A DNA stretch of 64,000 bases from Thiosulfativibrio zosterae (GCF_011398155.1 NZ_AP021888.1:2144001-2208000), one strand, 5' to 3'; positions 9,123 to 18,213 are shown, numbered from the stretch's first letter. Notes: a model not told the origin generated them from the sequence alone. Numbers and translations: made by a program.

Positions 9123-10034
9123 ATGAATGAGAAATCGACACCCACTTTAAAAAGTTTTAGAGCTGATGAAATCATCTTTAATGAAGGTGATGCCGGCTAT
9201 AAGGTTTACATTATCAAACAAGGCTCGGTGAACATTGTTGCCCAACATGGCGACCAAGCCGTAACCCTAGCTCAACTCACTGAAGGCGCATGTTTTGGTG
9301 AAATGGCCGTTTTATCCAGTGGCCCACGCTCTGCCACCGCCGTTTCTGCCGACAATACTCTGGTTTATGAAATCGACAAAGCGCAAGTGCTGAAAATGAT
9401 CAGTGAACTTTCGCCTTTATTTAGAGCGGTCATTGCCTCACTGATTAAACGCGTTCGCAATTTAAACACCTTGGTGTTGGAAAAATCCACCCAACCTCAC
9501 CCCTTAATGGCCACCATAGAAATTCTGCAAATCCTTAAATACCATGCCAATCGCGAAGAAGATAACAGCCACAATACGACAAGCCGCGGCGGCAATATGG
9601 ACATAGAGATTGAAATCGGAGAAGCAGATGACTTGGTCAAATTGACCAGTCAATTGGTTCAAAATACTCTGGCGAAAATTTTAGGGCTCACTCAAGCAGA
9701 AAGCTTACAAGTCTTAGAAAAACTCGCCTTTTTAAATCTGATTGAGATAGAAGTGGCTCATCTGCAAAAATTCATTGTTTTTAGTCCAGCCAAGCTGTTA
9801 AAAGATGCTAAACCAAAACTGAAAAACGAAATTTTTAAGTACGAAAATACCATATCAACCGAGTTAGAGTATCTAGATTTAGCCGAACTGGCTAACCAAT
9901 TGGGTACCGACAGTCAGCGGTTGATTGAGTCAATCGCTTTAGGCTACATCAGTGAAGACGCTATCTTGTTAAAAAGATCAGTTGTTTTAGACGATATTAA
10001 AAAGGAAAGCCGCGTTCTTCAACGCAAACGATAA
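9123..10034 (+). CDS. Cyclic-nucleotide-binding-domain protein with winged-helix-like C-terminal half
   Basis: This is a 303-residue cytoplasmic protein. Residues about 10-115 form a cyclic-nucleotide-binding beta-roll; the phosphate-binding cassette is well kept ('FGEMAVLSSGPRSATA', Glu60 and Arg69), so cAMP or a similar ligand is plausible. The C-terminal half matches no family I recognise with certainty. Residues about 170-235 ('LAKILGLTQAESLQVLEKLAFLN') look like a Crp-type helix-turn-helix with wing, and about 245-295 ('LAELANQLGTDSQRLIESIAL') look like a second, diverged copy. It could be an atypical Crp-family regulator or a signalling protein without DNA binding. It follows mltC by eight bases and overlaps the converging downstream gene by 16 bases. 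Confidence 0.72.
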   Translation: MNEKSTPTLKSFRADEIIFNEGDAGYKVYIIKQGSVNIVAQHGDQAVTLAQLTEGACFGEMAVLSSGPRSATAVSADNTLVYEIDKAQVLKMISELSPLFRAVIASLIKRVRNLNTLVLEKSTQPHPLMATIEILQILKYHANREEDNSHNTTSRGGNMDIEIEIGEADDLVKLTSQLVQNTLAKILGLTQAESLQVLEKLAFLNLIEIEVAHLQKFIVFSPAKLLKDAKPKLKNEIFKYENTISTELEYLDLAELANQLGTDSQRLIESIALGYISEDAILLKRSVVLDDIKKESRVLQRKR

Positions 10035-10582
10035 CGCGGTTCGCTAAGTAAAGGGGCAGCGACTTGAATGTTTTTATCTCTGTCTAAACGCTGTAACAAC
10101 TCATCATAAGAAGTTTGCGGTTTTACATCAAAAATAGCGGTAAAGCGATTAGGGAGCTGAGTCACTTTAACAAAACCATATTGCTCCGCAATCTTATCAA
10201 TATCGGCTTCTTTGTAAGTTTTTATCAAAAAAGAGCCATTAATCACTGCGCTCATGCCAGTTTGTCGGTTAAACAATACCGGAGAAAACTCATAAGCCTT
10301 CTGCGAACGGTCTTGTTTTATTATCGGACCACAAGTCGTTTTAGAAAACCATTCTGTGTCTGCTTGATAGATAAACCAGCCGCCATTCTGCTCCAATAAA
10401 GTCAATTGAAACTCGCTAGGCAACTGTTCAGGTATCAACAAAGAAGCAACCCGTTGATTACGAATCTCATAAGCAGGACCCGCCATTTGCGCCACCAACT
10501 CACAGCCATATAAATAGGCTTGAGCATGGCTTGCGCCTAAAAGCCCCAAGATCGCAAGGCCGAATTTTTTCAACAATTTCAC
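10019..10582 (-). CDS. Secreted protein resembling a subtilase propeptide / ASP external chaperone
   Basis: This is a 187-residue protein with a clear signal peptide ('MKLLKKFGLAILGLLGASHAQA', cleavage after about residue 22). The mature part ends in a segment resembling subtilisin-type propeptides and the external chaperone of Aeromonas serine protease: 'RFTAIFDVKPQTSYDELLQ', then 'IQVAAPLLSEPRYRLR'. Such proteins fold or inhibit a secreted subtilase. No subtilase gene lies nearby, so a partner would have to be elsewhere. Two Cys in the mature part could form a disulfide. The resemblance is from pattern memory, not a search. Its 3' end overlaps the cyclic-nucleotide-binding gene tail to tail. 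Confidence 0.6.
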   Translation of the reverse strand: MKLLKKFGLAILGLLGASHAQAYLYGCELVAQMAGPAYEIRNQRVASLLIPEQLPSEFQLTLLEQNGGWFIYQADTEWFSKTTCGPIIKQDRSQKAYEFSPVLFNRQTGMSAVINGSFLIKTYKEADIDKIAEQYGFVKVTQLPNRFTAIFDVKPQTSYDELLQRLDRDKNIQVAAPLLSEPRYRLR

Positions 10583-10616
10583 TTTCGCTCCCTAGCATTT
10601 TTAGCGAGTTTAAACA

Positions 10617-10632
10617 GGCGTTAGCTTACGCC
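10617..10632 (-). terminator. Weak hairpin between the chemoreceptor and the downstream secreted-protein gene
   Basis: GGCGT and ACGCC arms around a six-base loop lie just before the end of the chemoreceptor gene's transcription unit. There is no strong U-tract, so termination is uncertain. Confidence 0.25.
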
Positions 10633-10648
10633 AAAAACTAATCGAACA

Positions 10649-13129
10649 CTAGGCTGTTTTGACAACACCATGCAAAATGACATCATTCGCAACTTCTGAC
10701 GCTTGGCGCAACTTAAAGCTTTGTAAGCGCTCTTCAACCCCTTGCACGCTGGTAATAATACTTTCAGAAGTTTGCGCAACCTCTTCAACTAAGGCTGCAT
10801 TCTGCTGAGTAACATCATTGATTTGCTGCAAGGACTCACTCACTTCGTTAATGCCTGCGGTTTGTTGTTTTAGCGAATGTTGCATACCATCCATCATGCT
10901 GGATATTTCATCAATAGAAGACGCATTTTCTTCAAACGCCTGTTTAGTTAAACGGCTCAATTCTATGCCCTGTTTAACCTTTTCGATGCTGTGTTTGGTA
11001 AGGTGTTGAATACTGCTGGCGGCTTCTGCGGACTTACTGGCTAAACTGCGTACCTCTGAGGCAACCACCGCAAAACCTCTTCCTTGTTCACCCGCTCTAG
11101 CCGCCTCAACGGCAGCATTTAAAGCCAATAAATTGGTTTGAAATGCTATATCGTCGATCACCTGTGTAAAACTAGATATATCAACACTGGTTTTTTCAAT
11201 TTCTTGAATGGCTTCAAACATCCGGTTAACAATGTCGGCACCACTGACGGTATTCTTTTTGGCTTCTTGGCTTTTTTGATTCACAGAAGTGGCATTATCA
11301 GATGTTTTTTGAACCTGCTGAATCATCTGCTCCATATGATTTAAAGTTGACTGTATGGATATGGCCTGAGCCGAAACTCTTTGACTTAGATCTTGGTTAC
11401 CCATGCTGATTTCTTTAACACCATTCACCGCATGAGAAGAGGCAACTTGAACTTCTGAAAGCATACGGCTGATGTGGTTAGCCATAATATCCATATTTTC
11501 ACGCAGTTCATTTAACTTACCATCAAACTCCCCGTGAGTTTTATAGGCAAAGTTGCCTTGCTTAAAGTGCATTAAGGTATTTGATTTATCAACAATCGCT
11601 TCTTCTAACTTATGCAAAGCCTGATTTAAATAATCTTTTAGAAGTGTCAAATCTCCAGGCATTTCACATTCAATGCGTTGAGAGAAATCGCCTTGATTCA
11701 TGCCCATCATGACATCTTTCACTGAAGCAATGGCCAATTTTTGCACGGCAAATGCTGCATTTAAGCTGGCAACGACTTTACGATAATCGCCCGTGTAAAA
11801 ACTGGCATCTTCCACAAAATCTAATCGACCATCTCTTAAAGCTTGACTCATTTCTTGAATGGCTGACATCGTACTTCTTATTTGTAAAATGGAATCGTTA
11901 AACTCATTTTTAAGCGTGAGTAAGTCACCATGATACTCCTGCTGTAATGCAACATTAAAGTCGCCTGACGATAAACCTTGCCCTACCATTTTAAGTTCAT
12001 CCGTGAGCTGCTGAAACTCCGCCATCAGTACGTGAATACTAAAGCTCATATCGACCAACTCATTTTTACCCTTTAGTGGACGCCAAAGGCTTAAATTACC
12101 TGTTTCTGCAATTTCTGCAATTCGCAACCTTACTTTGCGTAAAGGACTTGTAATAGAAGCCACCAACATGGCGTTAAAAATAAGCATCATTAAAACAGCC
12201 ATGCCACTAATAACAACAACCCAGCGTGTTTGTTCTTTGGATAAAAGCGTTAAACTACTCAAATGATTTAAGGTTGCTTGGTTTGATGAAGTTGAAACGC
12301 TTTTCATGACTTCATTAGCGTCATTCACCAACCTGATTAGCGTTTGGTTATTTTCTTTAATAGTGACCAAATAATCTTTGATGTCTTTAAAAGACTCTTG
12401 AAAACCATCTCGACTGTCCGCTAATCTTTCCAGAACCTCAGTCAGGTCATCTTCACTTGATAATAACGACTCTATGACACGGATATCCTTTTCAGATTGG
12501 TCACCCAGCCCCTTTTGATTAAATTCTTTTAATACAGTAACATCACGACTGGTCACTAACTTTGCTACCTGTGACTGCGAATTTTTCACACGCTCTACGA
12601 GACTTTCAAGGACTGCCGTTAAAGAAGGATTATTAACTGTGACATTAAAATTCGTTAATGTCATGATTGATGTGTTTAACTTATGAATGGCAGGGTCGAT
12701 TCCATACTTTAAGGTACGAGAAATTTCACCTTGAAGGTAAACACTTGAGTTAATAGACTTTTTGTATTCCATCAACATCGTCTGCAAAGAGTCTATTTCT
12801 GCCTTTTGCTGATCATCCACCGTCAATTCAGCAATCTCTAAAGCCAATTTTTTTAACAAATCAATTGATTGATTAAAGTTTTGATTATTGTTAGAGGTAC
12901 TCTCCAACACATATTCATTAGCATTTTGAATGGTCTGTATCAACATCCTTTGCAAATCCGCTAACTTCATCGTTTGATTCTGTTGTATTTGCTGAATTTC
13001 TAAGGTTTTAGATTTCACTTCCGCCAAAGACCACCAAGCAACATAAGCAATTGCAATCAAAAACGTTAATGAAAATAACGTGTTAATAAAAAGACGCAAG
13101 TTAATGGTCAAATAATTGAGCAATTTCAT
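10649..13129 (-). CDS. Methyl-accepting chemotaxis protein with large periplasmic domain and poly-HAMP linker
   Basis: This chemoreceptor signals to CheA/CheW from the inner membrane. The 826-residue protein has a first membrane segment near residues 13-36, a helical periplasmic sensor of about 265 residues, a second segment near 305-325 ('[19 protein letters not shown]'), then a HAMP followed by several HAMP-like repeats ('[20 protein letters not shown]', '[20 protein letters not shown]'). The C-terminal signalling hairpin contains '[20 protein letters not shown]'. I prefer the ATG at 13129; an in-frame GTG five codons earlier is possible. No ligand can be named. No CheW-binding pentapeptide is evident at the end, and the tail '[12 protein letters not shown]' is not a standard CheR tether. 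Confidence 0.92.
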   Translation of the reverse strand: MKLLNYLTINLRLFINTLFSLTFLIAIAYVAWWSLAEVKSKTLEIQQIQQNQTMKLADLQRMLIQTIQNANEYVLESTSNNNQNFNQSIDLLKKLALEIAELTVDDQQKAEIDSLQTMLMEYKKSINSSVYLQGEISRTLKYGIDPAIHKLNTSIMTLTNFNVTVNNPSLTAVLESLVERVKNSQSQVAKLVTSRDVTVLKEFNQKGLGDQSEKDIRVIESLLSSEDDLTEVLERLADSRDGFQESFKDIKDYLVTIKENNQTLIRLVNDANEVMKSVSTSSNQATLNHLSSLTLLSKEQTRWVVVISGMAVLMMLIFNAMLVASITSPLRKVRLRIAEIAETGNLSLWRPLKGKNELVDMSFSIHVLMAEFQQLTDELKMVGQGLSSGDFNVALQQEYHGDLLTLKNEFNDSILQIRSTMSAIQEMSQALRDGRLDFVEDASFYTGDYRKVVASLNAAFAVQKLAIASVKDVMMGMNQGDFSQRIECEMPGDLTLLKDYLNQALHKLEEAIVDKSNTLMHFKQGNFAYKTHGEFDGKLNELRENMDIMANHISRMLSEVQVASSHAVNGVKEISMGNQDLSQRVSAQAISIQSTLNHMEQMIQQVQKTSDNATSVNQKSQEAKKNTVSGADIVNRMFEAIQEIEKTSVDISSFTQVIDDIAFQTNLLALNAAVEAARAGEQGRGFAVVASEVRSLASKSAEAASSIQHLTKHSIEKVKQGIELSRLTKQAFEENASSIDEISSMMDGMQHSLKQQTAGINEVSESLQQINDVTQQNAALVEEVAQTSESIITSVQGVEERLQSFKLRQASEVANDVILHGVVKTA

Positions 13130-13144
13130 TATGGTCACACTCAC

Positions 13145-13429
13145 AGATTAAAATTTGAGCGAGAATAATAACTTTGCAAACAAATACTTATATTAAAGTT
13201 TAATTAAAAATGCGTACATTTTTTGTCACAATTCAGCGAAAATTTACCCAGGCCTGGTTAAAACACGCTCTAAATTGGCGCCATTTCTATAATTTATTTT
13301 TGTATTTTCTGGATAACATCATGCTGCAAAAGGATAAGGAGCAATTTGAACGCACCCCTGAAAATACAAGCATTCCTGTTATTCTATATTTGGCTGGGAA
13401 AGTCTCTTTACATGGTTTAGAACGCGGAG
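13145..13429. other. Intergenic stretch between the chemoreceptor and the MntA-like gene
   Basis: This AT-rich region holds the upstream sequence of the chemoreceptor gene and one full copy of the dispersed palindrome (13248-13259). A 95-codon open frame on the plus strand crosses it and runs into the 3' end of the nucleotidyltransferase gene; I do not believe it is a gene. I see no RNA gene or clear promoter. Confidence 0.5.
13248..13259. repeat. Dispersed palindrome CCAGGCCTGGTT
   Basis: Site 4 of 12 and the only intergenic one. It has the full CCAGGCCTGG core, TTTAC on the left and TTAAAAC on the right, so its A/T flanks resemble those of the genic copies. Confidence 0.75.
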
Positions 13430-13807
13430 TTAATGATGGGATTCAACAGTTAGTCGATAATCAGCGCGGTCAAAAAACGGACAACCAACCCGATTAATAT
13501 GGTCAATTAAATCTTGATTTTCAATCTGGTCAAACCAAGAAAGATCAACTTGATTGAGAAAGTCTAACTCATCAATTTGATTAGCTATTTCAGCCAAAAG
13601 TGAAAGCTGTTGTTGCTGAGGGTCGAATGTAAATAAGGTTAAATCAATATCAGAACCTTTTTTAAAAGTCCCTTTGGCACGTGAACCGTAAATCACAGCC
13701 TTTTGAATCTCTGGATGCGCCCACAAAACTTGCTGTATTGAATGGATAGTTGATGCCTTCAGCCCAAAGGCATCGGGCAACTCCGTTTTTTTTAATATTG
13801 CCGTCAT
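13430..13807 (-). CDS. MntA-like minimal nucleotidyltransferase (antitoxin of a HEPN/MNT pair)
   Basis: This 125-residue protein belongs to the polymerase-beta-like minimal nucleotidyltransferases. The signature GSx10DxD is complete: Gly41-Ser42 in 'YGSRAKG' and Asp53/Asp55 in 'GSDIDLTLF'; Asp88 in 'QVDLSWF' is a good third carboxylate. In characterised MntA-HepT pairs this protein blocks the HepT ribonuclease by adding AMP to a Tyr. The start overlaps the stop of the upstream HepT-like gene by four bases, as expected for such a module. The 3' end holds a short His-rich tail. An alternative is a housekeeping nucleotidyltransferase of the HI0073 type; the module is the same. Confidence 0.87.
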   Translation of the reverse strand: MTAILKKTELPDAFGLKASTIHSIQQVLWAHPEIQKAVIYGSRAKGTFKKGSDIDLTLFTFDPQQQQLSLLAEIANQIDELDFLNQVDLSWFDQIENQDLIDHINRVGCPFFDRADYRLTVESHH

Positions 13808-14223
13808 TTTGGCAACAACCTCATCAAATCATTTTTTAATTTTACAAAAGCAGGATAATAATTTTTTTGAATGGCTTTCAGAACTTGTAGCATAGTGGCT
13901 TCATTATAGGTATGCACTGTCAATTGTCGAGTTTTGACCATCTCTAACCAAAGTTTATCATTGTCAATTAATCCACGACTAAAGGCCATACGAAATGCAT
14001 CTCGACTGCCTTGAATAGAAATCTCCCCTTGATATTCATAGAAGTCTTTCAAAACATTCCAAGCAAGTTCATAGTTGTACTCAAAGGCTTGGATAACCCC
14101 CTGTTGTTCAAGTTCACTCAAAGGGCGAGCACTCACAATAACCATTGCTTTATCCAGCTGTTTTAAAGCATTTTGGTAATTATTAAAACGTTGAATCCAG
14201 CGAATATCTTGTTCTTGTTGCAT
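13804..14223 (-). CDS. HepT-like / HI0074-type nucleotidyltransferase substrate-binding protein (HEPN toxin)
   Basis: This is a 139-residue all-helical protein of the HI0074 / HEPN family. The segment 'FEYNYELAWNVLKDFYEYQG' is characteristic, followed by 'SRDAFRMAFSRGLID'. The HEPN active-site motif Rx4HxY is complete: Arg99, His104 and Tyr106 in 'TRQLTVHTYNE'. In studied HepT toxins Arg and His cleave RNA, and the Tyr is the target of AMP addition by MntA. The gene precedes the nucleotidyltransferase in the same operon with a four-base overlap. Toxicity is inferred from the family; some HI0074-type pairs have not been shown to be toxic. Confidence 0.87.
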   Translation of the reverse strand: MQQEQDIRWIQRFNNYQNALKQLDKAMVIVSARPLSELEQQGVIQAFEYNYELAWNVLKDFYEYQGEISIQGSRDAFRMAFSRGLIDNDKLWLEMVKTRQLTVHTYNEATMLQVLKAIQKNYYPAFVKLKNDLMRLLPK

Positions 14224-14526
14224 AACCTATACCCGTATTAAATTTTCACTATTAAGTTGCTCGAAACATTCCAACAAAGAATCCAAATAATCACCTCAAG
14301 CTTGCATCATCTTTTTTATTCAAGCGTTTATATCCAGAAGTTTTGATGAACTAAGGTAATTCAATTTCCGCATACATGCACGCTAGTTTACACAAAAAAA
14401 TGAAATTTGAGGCGTTTGAATAAAATGAAATCAGAATTGTAAATTCGTTGAATACTCGTAAACTATTGATTTTAAGATATTTTAGGCAATAAAAAAGCCC
14501 GTATGAAACGGGCTGATTTAAGAATA
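14224..14526. other. Intergenic stretch between the HepT-like gene and tRNA-Met
   Basis: About 300 AT-rich bases. It holds the upstream region of the HepT-like gene and, at the right end, a strong terminator for the tRNA-Met transcript. I see no RNA gene, palindrome copy or open frame worth calling. Confidence 0.5.
14491..14514 (-). terminator. Rho-independent terminator after tRNA-Met
   Basis: On the minus strand, arms AGCCCGT and ACGGGCT close a five-base loop and are followed by a run of T. It lies about 13 bases past the tRNA 3' end. Confidence 0.85.
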
Positions 14527-14603
14527 TGGTGGCTACACCGGGATTCGAACCTGGGACCCCATCATTATGAGTGATGTGCTCTAACCAACTGAGCTATGTA
14601 GCC
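14527..14603 (-). tRNA. tRNA-Met (CAT), elongator type
   Basis: This is a 77-base cloverleaf with encoded CCA. The 5' acceptor strand begins GGCTACATAGCTCAGTTGG, the anticodon loop is CTCATAA with anticodon CAT, and the T-loop is GGTTCGAATCC. The body closely follows the E. coli elongator tRNA-Met rather than the initiator (first pair G-C). A CAT anticodon could also be tRNA-Ile2, but the stems fit elongator Met better. It has its own consensus promoter and terminator. Confidence 0.95.
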
Positions 14604-14617
14604 AAAAGATTGTGCGT

Positions 14618-14645
14618 ATTATAGGGATTTCGAAAAAGATGTCAA
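14618..14645 (-). promoter_or_regulatory. Consensus sigma-70 promoter of tRNA-Met
   Basis: Both hexamers are perfect on the minus strand, TTGACA and TATAAT with a 16-base spacer. The -10 ends about 15 bases before the tRNA. The -35 box lies inside the 3' arm of the ychF terminator hairpin. Confidence 0.85.
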
Positions 14646-14663
14646 CCATGTGACAATCTTTTT
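14633..14663 (-). terminator. Rho-independent terminator of ychF, overlapping the tRNA-Met promoter
   Basis: On the minus strand, AAAAAGATTGTCA pairs with TGACATCTTTTT around a six-base loop, leaving one bulged T, and ends in a T-run. It lies about 20 bases after the ychF stop. The 3' arm supplies the -35 hexamer of the tRNA promoter. Confidence 0.75.
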
Positions 14664-14684
14664 CAAACCCTTTTTAGCATTTAA

Positions 14685-15776
14685 TTAGACATTAAAACGG
14701 AAGTGCATAACATCGCCATCTTGCACGATGTATTCTTTACCTTCTAAACGCTGTTTGCCAGCGGCTTTTGCACCACTGTCACCTTTATAATCGATAAAGT
14801 CTTGGTAAGCAGTCACTTCTGCACGGATAAATCCGCGTTCGAAATCGGTGTGAATAACACCAGCGGCTTGAGGAGCGGTTGCGCCTTTTTTAACCGTCCA
14901 AGCACGCACTTCTTTAACGCCAGCGGTAAAGTAGGTTTGTAAGCCTAATAAGTCGTAAGCTGCGCGAATAACGCGATTCAGGCCTGGTTCTTCTTGACCC
15001 ATTTCAGCTAAAAATTCAGCCTTATCTTCATCGTCTAACTCTGCAACTTGCGATTCAATTTCTGCACTAATCGGCACAACGACCGCACCTTGCGCTTTTG
15101 CAACTTCTTCAACCGCGGTTAATAATGGATTATTTTCAAACCCGTCTTCGTTGACATTGGCGATATACATCATTGGCTTGATGGTCAATAAATGTAAGTC
15201 GCGCAATTGCAGTAATTCTTCTTCATCTAATGGAACTAGGCGAACCAAAGTTCCATCTTCTACGGCTGCTAAAACTTTTTCGTAAACTGCCAATTTTGCG
15301 GATGCTGTTTTATCGCCACTTTTGGCCACTCGTTGCACTTTTTGCACGGCTTTCTGCAGAGATTCCATATCAGCCAATACCAATTCCATATTGATAATTT
15401 CGATATCTGACAGTGGATCAACTTTTCCGGCAACATGGACGATATCATCATTTTCAAAACAGCGTACAACCTGAACAATCGCATCGGTTTCACGGATGTT
15501 TGCGAGAAATTTATTGCCTAACCCTTCACCCTTAGAAGCACCTTCAACCAGACCCGCAATATCCATAAAATCAACCGTTGCAGAGAGAACTCTTTCTGGT
15601 TTAACAATTTCAGCTAAAGCCGCTTCACGCGCATCTGGAACAGGGACAACGCCGACATTCGGTTCAATAGTACAAAAGGGATAGTTAGCAGATTCAATAC
15701 CCGCATTGGTTAATGCATTAAATAAGGTAGATTTACCAACATTCGGCAAGCCAACGATGCCACATTTAATTCCCAT
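14685..15776 (-). CDS. ychF: YchF, OBG-like ATPase (redox-responsive)
   Basis: YchF is a conserved cytosolic P-loop NTPase that prefers ATP, binds ribosomes and affects the oxidative stress response. The 363-residue length is standard. The P-loop is '[18 protein letters not shown]' at the N-terminus, followed by '[10 protein letters not shown]' and the G3 motif '[17 protein letters not shown]'. A coiled-coil insertion ('[16 protein letters not shown]') and a C-terminal TGS domain ('[25 protein letters not shown]') complete the family plan. It lies downstream of pth on the same strand, the usual pth-ychF pairing, and ends in a clear terminator. Confidence 0.97.
   Translation of the reverse strand: MGIKCGIVGLPNVGKSTLFNALTNAGIESANYPFCTIEPNVGVVPVPDAREAALAEIVKPERVLSATVDFMDIAGLVEGASKGEGLGNKFLANIRETDAIVQVVRCFENDDIVHVAGKVDPLSDIEIINMELVLADMESLQKAVQKVQRVAKSGDKTASAKLAVYEKVLAAVEDGTLVRLVPLDEEELLQLRDLHLLTIKPMMYIANVNEDGFENNPLLTAVEEVAKAQGAVVVPISAEIESQVAELDDEDKAEFLAEMGQEEPGLNRVIRAAYDLLGLQTYFTAGVKEVRAWTVKKGATAPQAAGVIHTDFERGFIRAEVTAYQDFIDYKGDSGAKAAGKQRLEGKEYIVQDGDVMHFRFNV
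14979..14989. repeat. Dispersed palindrome, one-sided (CAGGCCTGGTT)
   Basis: Site 5 of 12, in ychF. The right half is complete and the left half has T instead of C before CAGG. The ychF frame reads Pro-Gly-Leu-Asn. Confidence 0.65.
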
Positions 15777-15812
15777 ACTGAACTCCTACTCTCATTACTG
15801 ACTTTTAAATAA

Positions 15813-16388
15813 TTATTTGGTGTGTAACTGATTCATCACTTTCTCAAATTGCCCATCCAAGATTTCTGGTAGATGGCTTGATGCTGCATAAATGGCATCA
15901 TCGATGAGTTGACGATCTTGTTTGCCACAATTTTTAAGAACATAGTCCACCACAAACTTTTTGTCCCCAGGGTGACCAATACCCAGCCGAATTCGATAGA
16001 ATTCTTTGGTATCAAGAGCTGAAATGGTGTCACGCAAGCCATTGTGGCCGCCGTGCCCCCCTCCTTTTTTGAGGCGAACGATTCCTGGCTCTAAGTCAAG
16101 TTCGTCATGAGCAATAAGAATCTCTTGAGGGGTAATTTTATAAAACTTGGCGAGTGCTTGGATAGATTGGCCACTGCGATTCATAAAAGTGGTTGGCTTT
16201 AATAACCAAACATCTAAACCGTTTGACTGAATTCGACAGGCTTGACCTAAGAATTTGGGTTCTGGACGAAACTGCACATTATATTGGCGCGCAATTTCCT
16301 CCACAAACCAAAAACCAGCATTATGTCGGGTCTGCTCATACTCTGCTCCGGGATTACCGAGACCGACTATGAGTTTTACAGAAGACAT
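15813..16388 (-). CDS. pth: Peptidyl-tRNA hydrolase
   Basis: Pth releases peptides from tRNAs that drop off the ribosome, recycling the tRNA. The 191-residue protein shows the family motifs 'LIVGLGNPGAEYEQTRHNAGFW' (written here as two joined motifs: a Gly-Asn-Pro loop and catalytic His in 'RHNAGF'), 'PTTFMNRSGQS', 'AHDELDLEPG' and 'KKGGGHGGHNGLRD'. Catalytic His and Asp are present. It lies between rplY and ychF with short gaps, matching the standard gammaproteobacterial order rplY-pth-ychF. Confidence 0.97.
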   Translation of the reverse strand: MSSVKLIVGLGNPGAEYEQTRHNAGFWFVEEIARQYNVQFRPEPKFLGQACRIQSNGLDVWLLKPTTFMNRSGQSIQALAKFYKITPQEILIAHDELDLEPGIVRLKKGGGHGGHNGLRDTISALDTKEFYRIRLGIGHPGDKKFVVDYVLKNCGKQDRQLIDDAIYAASSHLPEILDGQFEKVMNQLHTK

Positions 16389-16429
16389 AATGCTGGCTTT
16401 AAGTTGAAACTAACGCGATAGCGCTAGAA

Positions 16430-17014
16430 TTATTTAGCAGCTTTTGGCTTACCAATACCTACAACCGCTTGGTCGTAGTCAGAGTTACCATGGCTTAATG
16501 CAACGATGCTAACGCCTTCTGGCATAGCTAACTGAGATAAACGCAAGCTTGTTTGAGCTTCCATGTTAGAAACATCAACTGTAATAAATGCAGGCAAATC
16601 TTTTGCCAAAGCTTTTACTTCAATATTTGTCTGCATGTAAGACATCATACCACCCATCTTAACGCCAGGCGCTACGGCAGCACCCACGAATTTAATCGGT
16701 ACACGCTTAGTTAAGTAGCTAGACTCATCAGTTCTTTGCATATCGATGTGTGAAATAGCACCGGTAGCAGGATGACGCTGCATATCTTTGATGATACAAG
16801 ATTGCTGAGCACCAGCAACTTCAACGGTCAAAACGGTGTTGAATAAATCTGCATCTTGTAAAACACGAGTAACAAAGTTAGATGCAAATGCAACTGACTG
16901 TGGCTCTATTCCTGCGCCATAGATAATACCAGGTACTTTACCTGTATTACGAAGGCGGCGGCTCGCACCTTTCCCTTCATCTGAACGTACTTCAGCGTTC
17001 CAAACTAAACTCAT
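16430..17014 (-). CDS. rplY: Ribosomal protein bL25, long (Ctc/TL5) form
   Basis: bL25 binds 5S rRNA in the large ribosomal subunit. The 194-residue protein is the two-domain form: an N-terminal 5S-binding domain ('AEVRSDEGKGASRRLRNTGKVPGIIYGAG') split here as the opening and 'VPGIIYGAG', and a C-terminal beta domain. The frame stays open 22 codons further upstream, but the ATG at 17014 is preceded by GGAG at good spacing and gives the normal start 'MSLVWNAEVR', so I use it. A TATAAT lies about 90 bases upstream, and the prs terminator separates it from prs. Confidence 0.95.
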   Translation of the reverse strand: MSLVWNAEVRSDEGKGASRRLRNTGKVPGIIYGAGIEPQSVAFASNFVTRVLQDADLFNTVLTVEVAGAQQSCIIKDMQRHPATGAISHIDMQRTDESSYLTKRVPIKFVGAAVAPGVKMGGMMSYMQTNIEVKALAKDLPAFITVDVSNMEAQTSLRLSQLAMPEGVSIVALSHGNSDYDQAVVGIGKPKAAK

Positions 17015-17100
17015 TTGATTTCTCCAAAAAATAAAATCAAGATCCGATTTCTCGAATCTAAAATCCATGCTCGCGACCAAGCACAGAATGAAAGATGCGC

Positions 17101-17106
17101 ATTATA
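17101..17106 (-). promoter_or_regulatory. Candidate -10 element of the rplY-pth-ychF unit
   Basis: A perfect TATAAT on the minus strand lies between the prs terminator and rplY. The -35 region at 16-18 base spacing is poor, so this may need an activator or may be fortuitous. Confidence 0.4.
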
Positions 17107-17141
17107 CTGAAAACTTAAAAATAATAAAGACTTAAATGCAA

Positions 17142-17165
17142 AAAAGCACCCAAATGGGTGCTTTT
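17142..17165 (-). terminator. Rho-independent terminator of prs
   Basis: Arms GCACCC and GGGTGC close a four-base loop and are extended by A-run and T-run pairs, with a T-run after the hairpin on the minus strand. It lies about 20 bases past the prs stop. Its symmetry would allow it to work in both directions, but both neighbours read leftward. Confidence 0.85.
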
Positions 17166-17186
17166 GACCAGACAATAAAATGCGTT

Positions 17187-18155
17187 TTATCTCAAGTTGT
17201 AGAGTTCAGACACGGATTCTTCTTGGTGTACACGACGAATGGTTTCACCCAACATCGGTGCGACGGTTACCTGACGAATTTTGCTAGAGGCCAAACCAGC
17301 TTCTGATAAAGGAATCGTATCTGTCACCACCAACTCTGTTAAACAAGAGTTGTTAATGTTTTCAACCGCTGGACCAGACAAAACTGCATGCACAACATAA
17401 GCAGTAACACTTTTGGCACCATGCTCTTTTAACGCTTGCGCCGCTTTACATAGCGTACCCGCGGTATCTACCATGTCGTCTACCAAAATACAGTCACGAC
17501 CAGCGACATCACCGATGATGTTCATAATTTGCGCAACATTCGCCTTAGGACGACGCTTGTCAATAATAGCCATGTCACAACCTAAAGCCTTAGCAACTGC
17601 ACGCGCACGCACAACGCCACCCATATCAGGTGAAACAACCATCATGCTTTCGCCAGAGATGTGAGGCGATTTCAACATATCCTCGACCAAAGTCGGTGAA
17701 CCGTAGATGTTATCCACTGGGATGTCAAAAAAGCCTTGAATTTGGTCAGCGTGTAAATCAACGGTTATGACGCGGTCAGCACCTGCAACGGTAATCATAT
17801 CAGCCGCTAAACGCGCGGTAATTGGTACACGAGCTGAATGAGGGCGTCTGTCTTGTCTGGCAAAGCCATAGTAAGGAACAACCGCAGTAATACGCTTGGC
17901 TGAAGCACGCTTAAGTGCATCAATCATCACCAGCATTTCCATCAAATTGACGGCTGGCTCAGGCGTGCAGGTTGGTTGTAAAACATAAACATCTTTACCG
18001 CGAACCGATTCATTAATTTGAACCATAATTTCGCCGTCACTAAAGCGACCAACATCGGCTTTGCCTAGAGGAATATCAATGGCTAAGGAAATGTTCTCTG
18101 CAAGGGTAACATTGGCATTACCAGCGAAGAGTCTGACATTTTTATAAGAAGCCAT
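17187..18155 (-). CDS. prs: Ribose-phosphate pyrophosphokinase (PRPP synthase)
   Basis: Prs makes PRPP from ribose 5-phosphate and ATP for nucleotide, His and Trp synthesis. The 322-residue class I enzyme shows '[19 protein letters not shown]', the catalytic-loop region '[10 protein letters not shown]', '[13 protein letters not shown]' and the PRPP-binding loop '[12 protein letters not shown]'. I start at the ATG (18155) giving '[10 protein letters not shown]': a GGAG lies ten bases upstream, whereas the TTG three codons earlier sits almost on that ribosome site. It is likely co-transcribed with the upstream tRNA-Gln, a common gammaproteobacterial arrangement. Confidence 0.97.
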   Translation of the reverse strand: MASYKNVRLFAGNANVTLAENISLAIDIPLGKADVGRFSDGEIMVQINESVRGKDVYVLQPTCTPEPAVNLMEMLVMIDALKRASAKRITAVVPYYGFARQDRRPHSARVPITARLAADMITVAGADRVITVDLHADQIQGFFDIPVDNIYGSPTLVEDMLKSPHISGESMMVVSPDMGGVVRARAVAKALGCDMAIIDKRRPKANVAQIMNIIGDVAGRDCILVDDMVDTAGTLCKAAQALKEHGAKSVTAYVVHAVLSGPAVENINNSCLTELVVTDTIPLSEAGLASSKIRQVTVAPMLGETIRRVHQEESVSELYNLR

Positions 18156-18213
18156 TACAGGCAATCTCCTACGGTTCGAGGATAAAAATGATTTGAAGAA
18201 TTCGGGAGGATAA

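Noticed and set aside
13210-13497. A 95-codon plus-strand open frame between the chemoreceptor and MntA-like genes
   Set aside because: It has no good ribosome site, no recognisable family, and its last third is antisense to the 3' end of the MntA-like gene. The palindrome in it also occurs in many frames elsewhere.
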